Assembly: GCA_965197865.1 (NCBI GenBank)
Contig: CBDANZ010000003.1
Span: 434,001-498,000 of the forward strand
Source of the DNA: CBDANZ01 sp965197865
Lineage (GTDB): Bacteria > Acidobacteriota > Vicinamibacteria > Vicinamibacterales > CAVVIG01
Direction: 5' to 3'
Length of the DNA stretch: 64,000 nucleotides
Positions 7,640 through 16,598 of the stretch are shown here, one piece after another (position 1 is the stretch's first letter; each line of letters begins with the position of its first letter). The notes beneath the pieces were generated by a model. That model did not search any database. It saw only the letters and a program-made list of their open reading frames with translations, and was not told the DNA's origin. A program made the translations under genes and the position numbers.

Positions 7640-8332
7640 ATGACCAGATTCGAACGTGTATTGGTGTGGTTGGGCGCCGCCTTCTTCGTGGCGTCGATCG
7701 CCGCGGTCGGCGTCGCGTACGAAATTGCCTGGGGCCACGGCGGCGCTTTCGACCCCGGCAGATCCTGGCAAGCGGCTGCGACCGACACGCTCCTGTTCGG
7801 CGTCTTCGCCGCCCATCACAGCCTCTTCGCCCGCGAGCGCGTCAAAGCGTGGCTCGCGGGACAGATTCCCGACCGCTTGATTCGATCCGCTTACGTCTGG
7901 ATCGCCAGCCTGCTCCTGCTCGTGGTCGTCCTGTGCTGGCAGCCGATCGGGGGGCTTGTATTTCACAGCACTGGTTGGAAAGCGGTCGTTCATGCGGCTG
8001 TTCAGGTCTCCGGCGTCTGGCTCATCACGTGGGCCCTTTGGGCGATCGATGTGCTCGATCTGGCAGGCGTTCGGCGAAACGCCGCGCCCTCAGAACTGCA
8101 AATCGGAGGCCCGTACCGCTTCGTGCGGCATCCACTCTACCTGGGATGGATCTTGCTTGTGTTTGGTACGGCGCGGATGACCGGTGATCGGGTTCTTTTC
8201 GCCGCGATGACGTCGCTGTATCTGGTCGTCGCGATTCCCTGGGAGGAACGCTCGATCGAGCGCACGTTCGGCGAGGCGTATGCGCGCCACAAGCGACAGG
8301 TGAAGTGGCGTGTCGTCCCTTACGTGTACTGA
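7640..8332 (+). CDS. NnrU/ICMT-like membrane methyltransferase
   Basis: This 230-residue polytopic protein has about five to six hydrophobic segments and the C-terminal ICMT-type block GGPYRFVRHPLYLGW, followed by PWEERSIERTFGEAY. It is divergent from the ketosynthase gene, with only 14 bases between start codons, so the two probably share a control region. It could be a second methyltransferase for the same pathway. NnrU-type proteins of unknown role share the fold, so the function is not settled. Confidence 0.75.
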   Translation: MTRFERVLVWLGAAFFVASIAAVGVAYEIAWGHGGAFDPGRSWQAAATDTLLFGVFAAHHSLFARERVKAWLAGQIPDRLIRSAYVWIASLLLLVVVLCWQPIGGLVFHSTGWKAVVHAAVQVSGVWLITWALWAIDVLDLAGVRRNAAPSELQIGGPYRFVRHPLYLGWILLVFGTARMTGDRVLFAAMTSLYLVVAIPWEERSIERTFGEAYARHKRQVKWRVVPYVY

Positions 8333-8387
8333 AACGCATCTTGAGTCCTGAAATCCTTCCTACATCCTCAAGTCCTTCAATCTCACC

Positions 8388-8672
8388 TCATCCTCCCTGC
8401 TGAATGAACACCAGAGAGTGCTGAGACGGGATGTCGAACTTCTTGCCGCACGTCTTGCAGGTCACCGAATCGTCGACACGAATCATGTAGTCGCGCAGCT
8501 TGGCGAACAGCGCCCGGTCGCGCTCGTCGGCGCCGGGCGGGATCCGCTCCTTGCGGGTGCGCACGATCCACCGCATCTGATAGTCGTTTGCGCGCCTGCA
8601 GCGCGGACAGGTCAGACGATCCGCGCGCGTTTCGTCGCGGCTGTTGAAGAAATCGCGTTCGTCGAGCGCCAT
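8388..8672 (-). CDS. Two-CxxC zinc-ribbon protein
   Basis: This is a 94-residue protein from the ATG at 8672. Two cysteine pairs, CPRC (about residues 22-25) and CKTC (about 73-76), form a zinc-ribbon-like arrangement around a basic linker. It resembles small zinc-ribbon proteins of unknown function. The longer open frame upstream runs into IS481 remnant sequence and is rejected. Confidence 0.65.
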   Translation of the reverse strand: MALDERDFFNSRDETRADRLTCPRCRRANDYQMRWIVRTRKERIPPGADERDRALFAKLRDYMIRVDDSVTCKTCGKKFDIPSQHSLVFIQQGG

Positions 8673-8770
8673 CCCGGCATCATAACAGTCGGCGTGCTCG
8701 GTGTGCACGGCGGTCTCACAGCAATGTGGACTGCCGTTCGTGAGTTCGGTTAGAGTGCCCGAAGCCTGTG

Positions 8771-9312
8771 ACGTAACGGATCTCGTAGGACAGTCGCCGC
8801 TCTTACTGTCACCGTTCTCGCAGCGCTTCGGACGGGGTTCGGCCCGCGAACGCCCCGTGCAGGCGATGGTAGGCGATGGTAGTTGTAGAAGTGCTCCCAC
8901 TCCACGAGGCGTTGCTCCAGATCGACGTCCCCCTCGTAGCTGAGTAGCTGATAGAGCTCCTACTGGTCGGTGCGCTGGGAGCGCTCGACCTTGCCGTTCA
9001 ACTGCGAGGTGCGTGGCTTGATGTAGACGTGGCGGATGCCCTGGTCAGCCAAGCGCCAGTAAGACACGGCCTGGAACTCGTGGCCACGGTCGGTGCCGAC
9101 CGTGTGGATGCGGAAGGGGAATTTGGCGAGGACGTGGTCCATAGAAAGCGATCGCGGTCGGCTGCGTATGCGCTGATACATGCGAAGGGCCCGGCTGGGT
9201 ATGGACCGCCCGCCGACCGACCCGATTCGGCAGGCATCGCAGCCAGTGGCGGCACAAGATGCGGTAGACCGTAAGGTCCGTAATGTCTACACCCGCCACG
9301 CATCCGGGAATA
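8771..9312 (-). mobile_element. IS481-family transposase remnant, copy A
   Basis: Minus-strand fragments match an IS481-type integrase: LTVYRILCRHWLRCLPNRVGR (helix-turn-helix part), HTVGTDRGHEF, IRHVYIKPRTSQLNGKVERS, then, after an in-frame TAG (a CAG in copy B), EFYQLLSYEGDVDLEQRL and FYNYHR. Frames are broken, so it is dead. About 375 bases are nearly identical to the copy at 26770-27150, which lies in the opposite orientation. Confidence 0.75.
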
Positions 9313-9340
9313 CTTGAACACGCCACGCGGGCACGCAATA

Positions 9341-10519
9341 ATGTCCGACATGAAAAGCACGCGACTCGCGTTGCTGGTGGCGCTGTCCGGACAATGGCTG
9401 TCGTGCGGTCAGCCCGTTGCCGTGCAAGGCCCCGTTCTTAGGTCCGCCCTGCACGACTTTCGGGTTGTCACCGTCGCGGACGGCCTCGTCAACCCGTGGT
9501 CGATCGCGTTTCTGCCTGGCGGCGACCTGTTGGTCTCTGAACGGCCAGGCCGGCTTCGAATTGTGAGAGACGGCAACCTGCTGCCTGACTTCGTCGCCGG
9601 CCTGCCGCCGGTGTTCGCCGAAGGCCAGGGCGGATTGCTCGACGTCGTCCTGCACCCCGAGTTCACGTCGAGCCGGCTGCTCTACATCAGCTACTCAAAA
9701 CCCGACAGCACGGGCAAGGCGGCGACCACCGCCGTGGTGCGCGGCCGCTTCGAGCACGATCGCCTCACCGACGTGCAGGAGCTATTCGTGGCGGCATCGA
9801 AGGGGCGCGGCCATTACGGATCGCGGCTGGCCTTCGATCGGAACGGCTATTTGTTCTTTACGGTGGGTGATCGCCAGGTGCCGTCGACGGGCGACCTCGA
9901 GAAGCATCCGGCCCAGGATCTATCTAACCATCACGGCACGACCATCCGTCTGCACGACGATGGGCGCGTGCCAGACGACAATCCGTTTGTCGGCCAGGCG
10001 AACGCGCGGCCGGAAATCTGGAGCTACGGCCATCGCAACGCGCAGGGTCTTGCATTTCATCCCGACACCGGCGAGCTTTGGCTCACCGAGCACGGACCGC
10101 AGGGCGGTGACGAACTGAACCTCATTCGCGAGGGCGCGAACTACGGCTGGCCGGTCATCGGCTTCGGCGTGAACTACCGGACCGGCTCCGCGATCCACGA
10201 GGGAACGCATCGAGAAGGCATGGAAGCGCCCGTGCACGTCTGGGTACCGTCGATCGGAACGTCCGGACTGCTGATCTACAGCGGCGACAAGTTTCCGGAG
10301 TGGCGCGGCAGCTTCTTCGCGGGAGGGATGTCGTATCAACAGGTGTCGCGCCTCGCCAAGCAGGACGGCCGGGTCGTGAGACATGAAACCATCGCGCACG
10401 ACCTCGGCCGCGTGCGCGACGTGCGCCAGGGCCCCGACGGCTTCATCTATCTCGCGCTCGAGGATCGCGACGGGGCGGCGACATCGATCGTGCGCCTGGA
10501 GCCGGTCGCGCGACAGTAG
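9341..10519 (+). CDS. PQQ-dependent aldose sugar dehydrogenase (YliI/Gdh-B type)
   Basis: This 392-residue product has a hydrophobic N-terminus with a possible lipobox (GQWLSCG), so it is probably exported. Blocks of the soluble PQQ glucose/aldose dehydrogenase beta-propeller are visible: LVNPWSIAFLPGGDLLVSER, EGQGGLLDVVLHPEF, RPEIWSYGHRNAQGLAFHP, WLTEHGPQGGDELN and GANYGWPVIGFG. It oxidises aldose sugars in the periplasm using PQQ. A second ATG at 9350 is an alternative start. It stands alone between mobile-element debris, but the reading frame is intact. Confidence 0.85.
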   Translation: MSDMKSTRLALLVALSGQWLSCGQPVAVQGPVLRSALHDFRVVTVADGLVNPWSIAFLPGGDLLVSERPGRLRIVRDGNLLPDFVAGLPPVFAEGQGGLLDVVLHPEFTSSRLLYISYSKPDSTGKAATTAVVRGRFEHDRLTDVQELFVAASKGRGHYGSRLAFDRNGYLFFTVGDRQVPSTGDLEKHPAQDLSNHHGTTIRLHDDGRVPDDNPFVGQANARPEIWSYGHRNAQGLAFHPDTGELWLTEHGPQGGDELNLIREGANYGWPVIGFGVNYRTGSAIHEGTHREGMEAPVHVWVPSIGTSGLLIYSGDKFPEWRGSFFAGGMSYQQVSRLAKQDGRVVRHETIAHDLGRVRDVRQGPDGFIYLALEDRDGAATSIVRLEPVARQ

Positions 10520-11157
10520 CGGAGCGTCTTCGATGAATCAGTACCACATGAACGACGCATACCGCAGAAGCCGCAGCGCACGCAGAAGCTGTCTCTTGGG
10601 AGGAGGGCCTGCGGGCGCGAACCACGCGAGAGCTACAGGCTGCAGCAGGACCTCAACCGCGAAGTGAGGATCTGGAAGTGAGGATCTGAACGATAACGGC
10701 GGAGCTGCTCGTGAAGCTCGCGCACGATGACAGCCGAAGAGAAACGCGCTCCCTGAGTCATTCACGATCCACTCGCGCGCGTTGTTGCATTTCTGTTTTC
10801 CAGAGGCCACTCGAGCGCGTACGAGATCGAGTCCGAACTGAGATTGCACACCTCAGTTATCCGTCTATTGCAATCGGGCCAGAGGCTACGCAGTGGGATA
10901 TCGGCGCCATTCACTCTGCGTTGGGACACTTGCACGAGCTCTTCAGGGAACCACGTCCCGCCGCATGACCGCTCCCGATCCGGAGCAGTCAACCTTCGAG
11001 TGTCAATCGAGAAGGTGACGCCTTCACTGGACGCGATGACCTTGCCATCCTTGATGCTGCCGATCCGGATGCCGCGCTTCCAGGCGCCGTGCGCCGGTTC
11101 GCGGAGCCGGACTCGAGTTTTCGCAGTCGTTACCGACGCTTCGCCCTGTCGATCGCG
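10520..11157. other. Region without an intact gene
   Basis: No convincing gene is present. On the minus strand around 10985-11110 a short stretch (AWKRGIRIGSIKDGKVIA) resembles the end of NHL-repeat secreted proteins, but it is too short to call. The 11-mer GTGAGGATCTG occurs twice at about 10664-10688. The rest looks like decayed sequence. Confidence 0.4.
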
Positions 11158-11395
11158 CTAGCTGGCGACCGTGAATGGCACGCTGGCGCTCGTGGTGCCC
11201 CACTCGATGCGCAGCGTCGCGCCGGCCGCGCTGTCATCGATCGAGATCGTCAACTGCTCGACGGGCTCGCCGGTCTTGCCCACCGTCATCGGCACGCGTC
11301 CGAGATCCTCTCCTTCGGGGTACGGAGCCCCCATCCCTTCTGGCACTTGCTGCCGACCAGCTGCCACTGGTCGGCGCCTCGAATGGACCGGCATG
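11158..11395 (-). pseudogene. DUF2911-family protein, C-terminal remnant
   Basis: Two minus-strand frames together give the end of a DUF2911 protein: DQWQLVGSKCQKGWG, then, after a frameshift, EGEDLGRVPM, PVEQLTISID and LRIEWGTTSASVPFTV. The N-terminal half is absent and the frame is broken. Intact DUF2911 proteins are secreted and of unknown function. Confidence 0.5.
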
Positions 11396-11739
11396 TCACT
11401 CTGGAAACCCCCGAAATCCCGCTTCCTGTCGTGGGCTGACCTCAGCCGGAGTAGTCCAGCACTTGTCATCGTTCACATTTTCCGTGATGGCGATCCGACG
11501 CCGGTCGCAACGAATATCAGCGTGACTCTCTATACCGAATACCGACAACATTGACAGCAGGGGTGGAGGTTCCTACTCGTATCAAGTGTGCGAGGCAGGG
11601 GCTGAGTCTGCTCGAACGTGGCGACGGTCGAGTTCTGAATGTGGAGGACGACACCGCTTGGCGAAATTTTCGAGCGTCTCCCTCTGCTTGCGGGTAGACT
11701 TTTCCTCGTCGACTTCCGTAAGCTCCTCCGTCCGAGTCC

Positions 11740-12055
11740 TTGGTCGCCACGGAGTTTTCCGAGCAAGACGTGGCGCTCTCGCCCGACGGGCGCGAGCTGT
11801 TCTTCCGCAACGACCCCGCGCTGCTGGCGGTGCCCCTCCAGACGCAGCCCACGTTCAGCCCCGGGCGGCCGGAGGGTGGTGTTCGAGGGCTCCCACATCG
11901 ACGCCGAGGTGAACGGTCGCGCCTACGATGTGTCGCGTGATGGTCAACGGTTGATCAAGGCGGGCGGCGCGACCGACGACACGTCCACCGCCGCACAGAT
12001 AATCCTCATCGAGAACTAGTTTGAAGAACTGACGGCACAGGTGCCGGTGCCCTAA
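11740..12055 (+). pseudogene. Ser/Thr kinase with WD40/TolB-type sensor, C-terminal remnant
   Basis: Frames join across one frameshift near 11880 to give DVALSPDGRELFFRNDPALL, then VVFEGSHIDAEVNGRAYDVS, DGQRLIKAGG and QIILIEN. These are characteristic of the C-terminal beta-propeller end of large acidobacterial protein kinases, which usually finish NWFEEL... . Here the Trp codon is TAG, then FEELTAQVPVP follows to the true end at 12055. The kinase domain and most of the propeller are missing. Confidence 0.55.
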
Positions 12056-12057
12056 CC

Positions 12058-12160
12058 ATGCCTCTCACTCTTGGCACACGCCTCGGCCCGCACGAAGCCA
12101 CCGCGCTGATCGACTCTGGTGGGATGGGCGCCGCGTATGCGCACCGAAATCGTTACGTCA
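12058..12160 (+). pseudogene. Ser/Thr protein kinase, N-terminal remnant
   Basis: Starting 2 bases after the preceding kinase end, an ATG opens MPLTLGTRLGPHEATALI followed by GGMGAAYAHR. It matches the start and glycine-rich loop of PknB-like kinases (GTRLGPYEI...GGMGEVYRARD) and is lost after about 30 codons. The IS110 element begins at about 12177. The two adjacent kinase remnants show that tandem kinase genes once stood here. Confidence 0.5.
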
Positions 12161-12176
12161 ACCCTAGCAGTCCGTA

Positions 12177-13535
12177 TATGGACTCCTCCCGGTGATCAAG
12201 CGAGTGGGTCGTGACGGTCGGTCCTTCGCGTCGGTTGCGGTCGTATATCCGGCCTGTCCGTGGAGAGCCTTTGCCTCCTGGCCAACATGGATAGTCGCGC
12301 ACCGCGGGCCAATCGTGGTGCCGGCGTCGAGCGCCAGGGCTGCTATCGGCCTGATGCGGTGTCGGTCGGACCGAAGGGCCATGTCAGGGTCACTCGCTCA
12401 GCATCTCGCGTGGAGGTGTAGCTCGGGTTACGCCGCGTCCGGCAGTGCGCAGGGCACATCCTTGTGCCAAACCGCCCAAACGAGTCGGCCGAGTTTGTTC
12501 GCCACGGCAATCGTGGCTTTGTTGTAGCCGCGCCGCGCGTGCACCGTCATCGCCCAGTGGTGCAGACGCGTGAGGGGCTGCTGGGCCGCCCGGCGCCGGT
12601 GGGCCGACGCGAGCACCGCGCGCGCGCCGTGGGTGAGCAAGCACCGGAGATACACGTCCCCGCGTTTACTGATCCCCCCGAGGCGCCGCCGCTGCCCACT
12701 CGAGTACTCGCGCGGCGTCAGGCCGAGCCAGCTGGCAAACTGGCGCGCGCGCCGGAATGCGTGGATGTGCCCGACGGTGCCGACGAGGGCCGTGGCGGTC
12801 AACAGCCCAATCCCGGGAATCGTCCGCAGTCGCATCACGACGGGGTCGGCGTCGGCCAGGGCGCAATTCCCGTTCCAGGCCGGCAATCCGAGCCTCAATC
12901 GCCCGCACTTCCTCGTGGACGCTCGTGAGCACCTGCCGCAGATGCCTCGGCAACACGGTGGCCGCCTCGTCGAGCAGCACAGGCAAGGCCCGCAGCGCCG
13001 CACAGGCCCCCGCCGGCAGCAGCAGCCCCTGTTCCCGCAAGAGCCCGCGTAACACATTGATGCGCGCCGTCCGCGTCGTCATCCACTGCTCGCGCACCCG
13101 GTGCAGCGCCACGAGCGCTTGCTGCTCGACCCGCTTCACCGGGACACGGGGTATCTCGCCCGACCGGATCGCCTCCGCATCCGCCCGGTCCGTCTTGTTG
13201 CGCCGCACGTAGGGCCGCACGTACGCCGGGGGCACGAGGGTGACGCGATGGCCGTGTTGCTGGGCAACCCGCCCCCAGTAGTGGGCGGTGCCACACGCCT
13301 CCATCACCACATGGGTCGGCGGCGTCTGCGCGAGAAAGCGGGCGAACCGTGCGCGGTTGAGTCGCTGGCGCGACCACACGCGCCACCGGGCATTGGCGAT
13401 CGCCAGCTCGAACACGGACTTTGCCAGGTCAACGGCCACTGTCGTAGCATCCATTTCGGTTTCCTCCTGGTTGTGGCTGATGGGCATCAGCTGATGCGGC
13501 ACATCATGCCGCATCGGAACCGGGAGGAGTCCATA
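12177..13535 (-). mobile_element. IS110-family element (IS1111-type) with 17-bp inverted repeats
   Basis: The inverted repeats TATGGACTCCTCCCGGT (12177-12193) and its exact complement (13519-13535) enclose a transposase gene on the minus strand. Sub-terminal inverted repeats of this length are typical of the IS1111 group of IS110, whose transposases are DEDD recombinases. The true element tips may lie a few bases outside. AGTCCG occurs just outside both ends. The transposase is frameshifted, so the copy is probably inactive. Confidence 0.7.
12428..13454 (-). pseudogene. IS110-family transposase, one frameshift
   Basis: From the ATG at 13454 the first part reads MDATTVAVDLAKSVFELAI, with RRNKTDRADAEAI in the DEDD domain. 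Near 12870 the frame shifts, and the continuation carries the C-terminal IS110 domain: LRTIPGIGLLTATALVGTVG, FASWLGLTPREYSSG and ISKRGDVYLRCLL. Joining the two frames gives a full-length enzyme, so a single indel has inactivated it (or is a sequence error). Confidence 0.75.
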
Positions 13536-13861
13536 CCATCATGGTGAAAGTCCGTCTGCATTCGACGAGCGATGCATCCTCGTGGCCTGCGTTGCTCCTC
13601 CATCAAATACAGGCGGTATTCTCGGTCGTCGCGCCTTGCCCGCGAGGCGCCTCGCTCGTCTCGGTGCAGCGCCCGACTTTCACCACGGACTGCTAGGCCT
13701 GCGTGTTTCCTGCACGGTGGCTCGTGGGCTTCTTGCACGCAACCACAGCGTTGGCCGCAGTTGGCCGAACGTTTGGCCCAGGAACACCTCTTGCTTTCCT
13801 ATAACCGGATTTTCCCGCTGCGCGCGTTCCTGGCTTCAGCCGGACTCTGTGAGGTAGCTTC
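13536..13861. other. Intergenic stretch, nothing recognised
   Basis: Open frames here have no recognisable family or signal and look like chance frames in GC-rich DNA. It lies between the IS110 element and a decayed lipoprotein gene. Confidence 0.4.
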
Positions 13862-14182
13862 ATGAGTCATCGTCTTGCCAAGGCTTGGTTCTTGACGGCA
13901 ACGGTCGTTCTTGTCGCCGGCGCAATCGCTTGTGACGGCTCGCTCGAGAGCCCAGCCGGGCCCAGCGCGTCGCTCAGACCGGTGACACGGGTGGCTCGGG
14001 CGGTCCCACCACGCCGGGCATGGCTAAGCGGCTCGGCGCAATGTGTTGCACTTCGACAGATCGAAACGGACCTCGCAGGATCGCTCCGTCATGCGTCCGG
14101 CTTCCACGCGACCGTCACGAGTCGGTCAGTGGACCGAAATCCCGCCAGCATTGACTTCCTGGAGGATGTCCACAACGGGTAG
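13862..14182 (+). pseudogene. Decayed lipoprotein gene
   Basis: The start is a clear lipoprotein signal peptide: a basic n-region, a hydrophobic core and a lipobox ending in GAIAC at about residue 24. After PAGPSAS the frame shifts; the alternative frame continues as a Gly/Thr/Pro linker (QTGDTGGSGGPTTPG), typical of surface lipoproteins, and then decays. Function unknown. Confidence 0.45.
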
Positions 14183-14290
14183 CGTCAAGCAATAGAGGTG
14201 ACGATGACGACCCGCAGAGGCGTCGGGTTCCGCCCGAGGCATTGCTCGACACCGGCGCACGGGCGCTGGCGCAGGTGAGATCGCAGTGGC

Positions 14291-14527
14291 TCAGTGTGCG
14301 GAAGCTCGTTGCTGCAGCGCGTCGATGATCTCCTGATGTTCAGGGAACCGCTGCGTCTCGTACTTCGAAAAGATCAACTCACCCTCCGCCTTGACGTCGA
14401 AGATACCGTTGGCCCCTTCGATGAGCTCGGCGTCGAGGCGAAGCCGCTTCTTGATCTCGGCCGCCAGACTGGAGACCTTGGGCAGGTAGTTTCAACGAAC
14501 GCAGTACGTAATGGGGGCTTGTCCCAT
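14291..14527 (-). CDS. SelW-like (Rdx family) selenoprotein, 5' end replaced by IS terminus
   Basis: The minus-strand frame reads MGQAPITYCVR-TGA-NYLPKVSSLAAEIKKRL, then IEGANGIFDVKAEGELIFS and RFPEHQEII, ending at a TGA at 14293-14291. This is the SelT/SelW/SelH (Rdx) thioredoxin-like fold. The single in-frame TGA (14494-14492) occupies the last position of the CxxC redox motif, giving CxxU as in selenoprotein W. A weaker hairpin with GGUCU lies downstream. The original start (ATG at 15961, MHVSI) is separated from the body by an IS256-type insertion. The present ATG (14527) lies within the IS terminal repeat and is in frame. Whether it is expressed is unknown. Confidence 0.65.
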
Positions 14528-15944
14528 CCGCTGTTGAAATTCAGCGGCGGCTCGGGTGACGACTACGCAACCATCCCCGACGATTCATCGAGCCCCAGCT
14601 GAGCGTCACGTGCTCGCAACGCGGCGACCAGCACGGGCATGTCCTTACACCCCTTCACCCGCCGGAATCCTTTGGCCGCTTCCAGCACACCGGCAGCGAC
14701 CCAGCGGAGCACCATCGTACCCCCGCGCCAGCGTTTCACGTTCCGCTTCACGTGGCGTGTCCGGCTCAGGAGGCTCTCGACGGCGTTGGTCGTCGCCAGC
14801 GATCGGCGGAGCCGCTCCGAGAGCGGCAACTCGACTACGGTGAGCGTCTCGTCGAGCCCTTCCCGTATGCTGGCGGCTGCACTCGGATAATCGACGTCCA
14901 CCCGCCGGGCCAAGTCCTGCAACAAGCGCCGGGCCGCCTTGATGTCGGTGTGCGTATAGGCGCGCGTGAGGGTCGCCTTCACCCACGGACGCTGGGCCTC
15001 GGGCAGATACTCGAGCACGTTGCGCCGTTTATGCACCTGGCATCGTTGTACCAGGGCTGCGGGGCCGAAGGTCTGCATCACCGCAGTGTGGAGCGCTTGC
15101 GCTCCATCGAGGATGACGAGCAGACTGCGGTCGGTCCGCAGCCCACGGCTCTGCAGATTGGTCAGCAAGCCCTGACACACGGTCGTGTTCTCCGCTGACC
15201 CTTCCCAGAGGCCCAGCGGGTGTTTGGCGCCCGTTTTATCGAGGCCCAGCGCCACGACGATGCAGTGGCCGCCGACGTGGACCCCATCGATCAGTAGCGC
15301 CACCAGCTCGAGGTCGTCGAGCGGCGTTGCCCGCCACGCATCGAGTTGCGCCTGCGTCTGCGCCACAAACCGCCGACTCACGGCACTCTTGCTTGTGCCC
15401 CGCGTGCGGACGTCGGCCCCCAGCGGTTCTAGACTCCGGCCATACTGGCGCGTGGCCACGCCGATGAGCATCTGTTCGACCACGCGCCGGGTGAGCGGAT
15501 CCGTGTTCGTACAGGCCTGGACGGATGGCAGCGCGACCTCCTGCCCGTCGCGCCGCACCCGCGGCCGACGCAGGGCGACCTTGCGGCCCCCCAGCACGAC
15601 TTCGCTGGGCGCATGGCCCGCCCGAGACGCCCGCCGCGCGGGCTGATGCGCATACCGCGGACCGCACACGGCCACGCGATCCGCTTCCAACATCGCCGCG
15701 AGGACCTTCAGGCCCGACGCGACGACCAGCTCTTGGAGCTCGGCCTGTGCATCGACCAGGATGTCGACCAATGGAAGGTGCCGTGGTGCCGGCAATGCTG
15801 ATTGGCGCCCACGAACGCCTGTGCCAAACTTCTTCATGGCGGCTCCTTTCTGGGGGCTTCAGCCCCAGGTTTTCCCACCGGCCGTCTATCACGACCAGCA
15901 GGGAGCCGCCGCTTTAAATTTCAACAGCTAGAGGGACATCCCCC
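14513..15944 (-). mobile_element. IS256-family (mutator-type) insertion sequence, apparently intact
   Basis: This 1,432-base element has imperfect terminal inverted repeats of about 28 bases (left GGGGGCTTGTCCC...GCTGTTGAAATT, right complement GGGGGATGTCCC...GCTGTTGAAATT). It is flanked by a 5-base direct repeat, GTAAT (14508-14512 and 15945-15949). It holds a single intact transposase gene. Removing it together with one repeat copy restores a continuous selenoprotein W-like reading frame, which fixes the element borders. Confidence 0.85.
14563..15837 (-). CDS. IS256-family transposase
   Basis: This 424-residue DDE transposase has the expected length. Visible blocks are LIDGVHVGGH (first Asp), SLLVILDGAQAL (second Asp region), LVQRCQVHKRRNVLEYLP and TTNAVESLLSRTRHVKRNVK (region of the catalytic Glu). 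The frame is intact and lies inside matching terminal repeats, so this copy may still be active. It is transcribed toward the disrupted SelW-like gene, whose new start lies 35 bases beyond the transposase stop. Confidence 0.9.
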   Translation of the reverse strand: MKKFGTGVRGRQSALPAPRHLPLVDILVDAQAELQELVVASGLKVLAAMLEADRVAVCGPRYAHQPARRASRAGHAPSEVVLGGRKVALRRPRVRRDGQEVALPSVQACTNTDPLTRRVVEQMLIGVATRQYGRSLEPLGADVRTRGTSKSAVSRRFVAQTQAQLDAWRATPLDDLELVALLIDGVHVGGHCIVVALGLDKTGAKHPLGLWEGSAENTTVCQGLLTNLQSRGLRTDRSLLVILDGAQALHTAVMQTFGPAALVQRCQVHKRRNVLEYLPEAQRPWVKATLTRAYTHTDIKAARRLLQDLARRVDVDYPSAAASIREGLDETLTVVELPLSERLRRSLATTNAVESLLSRTRHVKRNVKRWRGGTMVLRWVAAGVLEAAKGFRRVKGCKDMPVLVAALRARDAQLGLDESSGMVA

Positions 15945-15961
15945 GTAATGGAGACGTGCAT
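15945..15961 (-). pseudogene. Original 5' end of the SelW-like gene
   Basis: On the minus strand the ATG at 15961 followed by CACGTCTCCATTAC encodes MHVSI(T), the expected start of an Rdx protein. It stops at the IS256-type element. The ATTAC is repeated on the far side, where ITYC continues. Confidence 0.65.
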
Positions 15962-16029
15962 GTACGTAATTAACACGTTCGGCGTTCGAGGTTCAACGTG
16001 CGATGGCGAGCTGTTGGAGTGAGCTAGGT

Positions 16030-16055
16030 AGTGCCGGAGGAGGGGAATCGAACCC
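16030..16055 (-). repeat. Partial tRNA-Leu 3' end duplicate (att-like)
   Basis: GTGCCGGAGGAGG(G)GAATCGAACCCT matches the last about 25 bases of the tRNA-Leu(CAA) gene at 26483-26571 in the same orientation, with one extra G. The match ends abruptly inside the T-arm. This is the pattern left when an element integrates at a tRNA 3' end. No integrase gene survives in between. Confidence 0.5.
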
Positions 16056-16182
16056 TATTAGCGCGATTTTCTAACGTGGTGATGGCGTGAGACTTCTGGC
16101 GACAAGCCTTTGCGACTCACCAACTTCCAGCTTCGGCGGCGTCCTCGCGTGTCCTCTGGAATCCTCTGGAATCGGCCTCCAT

Positions 16183-16202
16183 CGTGGCAACATTGTGGCA
16201 AC
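16183..16202. repeat. 20-base direct repeat, left copy
   Basis: CGTGGCAACATTGTGGCAAC is identical to 26418-26437. Both copies lie on the inner side of the tRNA-derived repeats, 128 and 45 bases from them, so the pair is part of the candidate island boundary. Confidence 0.6.
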
Positions 16203-16598
16203 GCGGCTAGGTTAGATTCCGATGAATTGCCGCGTGATCCCAGCGTAAACTTTCCATCTTCTAGGCTTCCCCACCAAGAGATCGGGGCCAAGCCGAATTT
16301 TCGGCACCACCAAGACCTCTCCCCTCGAAGTGGCTGGGCGTGCAGGACCAGTGCCGATGTAGTAAACTGTAGACTGAAGAAGAGTCTGCACCGGTTACCC
16401 GTTGGCGCTCTCGGCCCCGCGGAAGCTGTCCGGGCACCTTAGCTGAGCAGGTCGAGCCGATGTTCGACCTCCGCCGAAAGCCCGCCGGTGCGCGGCCGGC
16501 TAGCACCTGCTCTGGGAAGAACCACCCCGTGAGTGGCGTGGAGTGCAGGGCAGTGCGGCTATTACGAGCAAGAGAACAGGGCAAGAGGAGGGGGCCAG

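Larger units (their letters stand above)
15962..16598. other. Intergenic region with tRNA 3'-end duplicate and short repeats
   Basis: No gene is supported. It contains the partial tRNA-Leu 3' end (16030-16055), a tandem repeat of TCCTCTGGAA at about 16151-16171 and one copy of a 20-base repeat shared with 26418-26437. The end of the stretch (about 16585-16598, GAGGAGGGGGCCAG) supplies the ribosome binding site for the next gene. Confidence 0.5.

Noticed and set aside
12428..13454. Programmed frameshifting in the IS110 transposase
   Set aside because: IS110 transposases are normally made from one frame, and no slippery heptamer is seen at the break. A plain indel is simpler.
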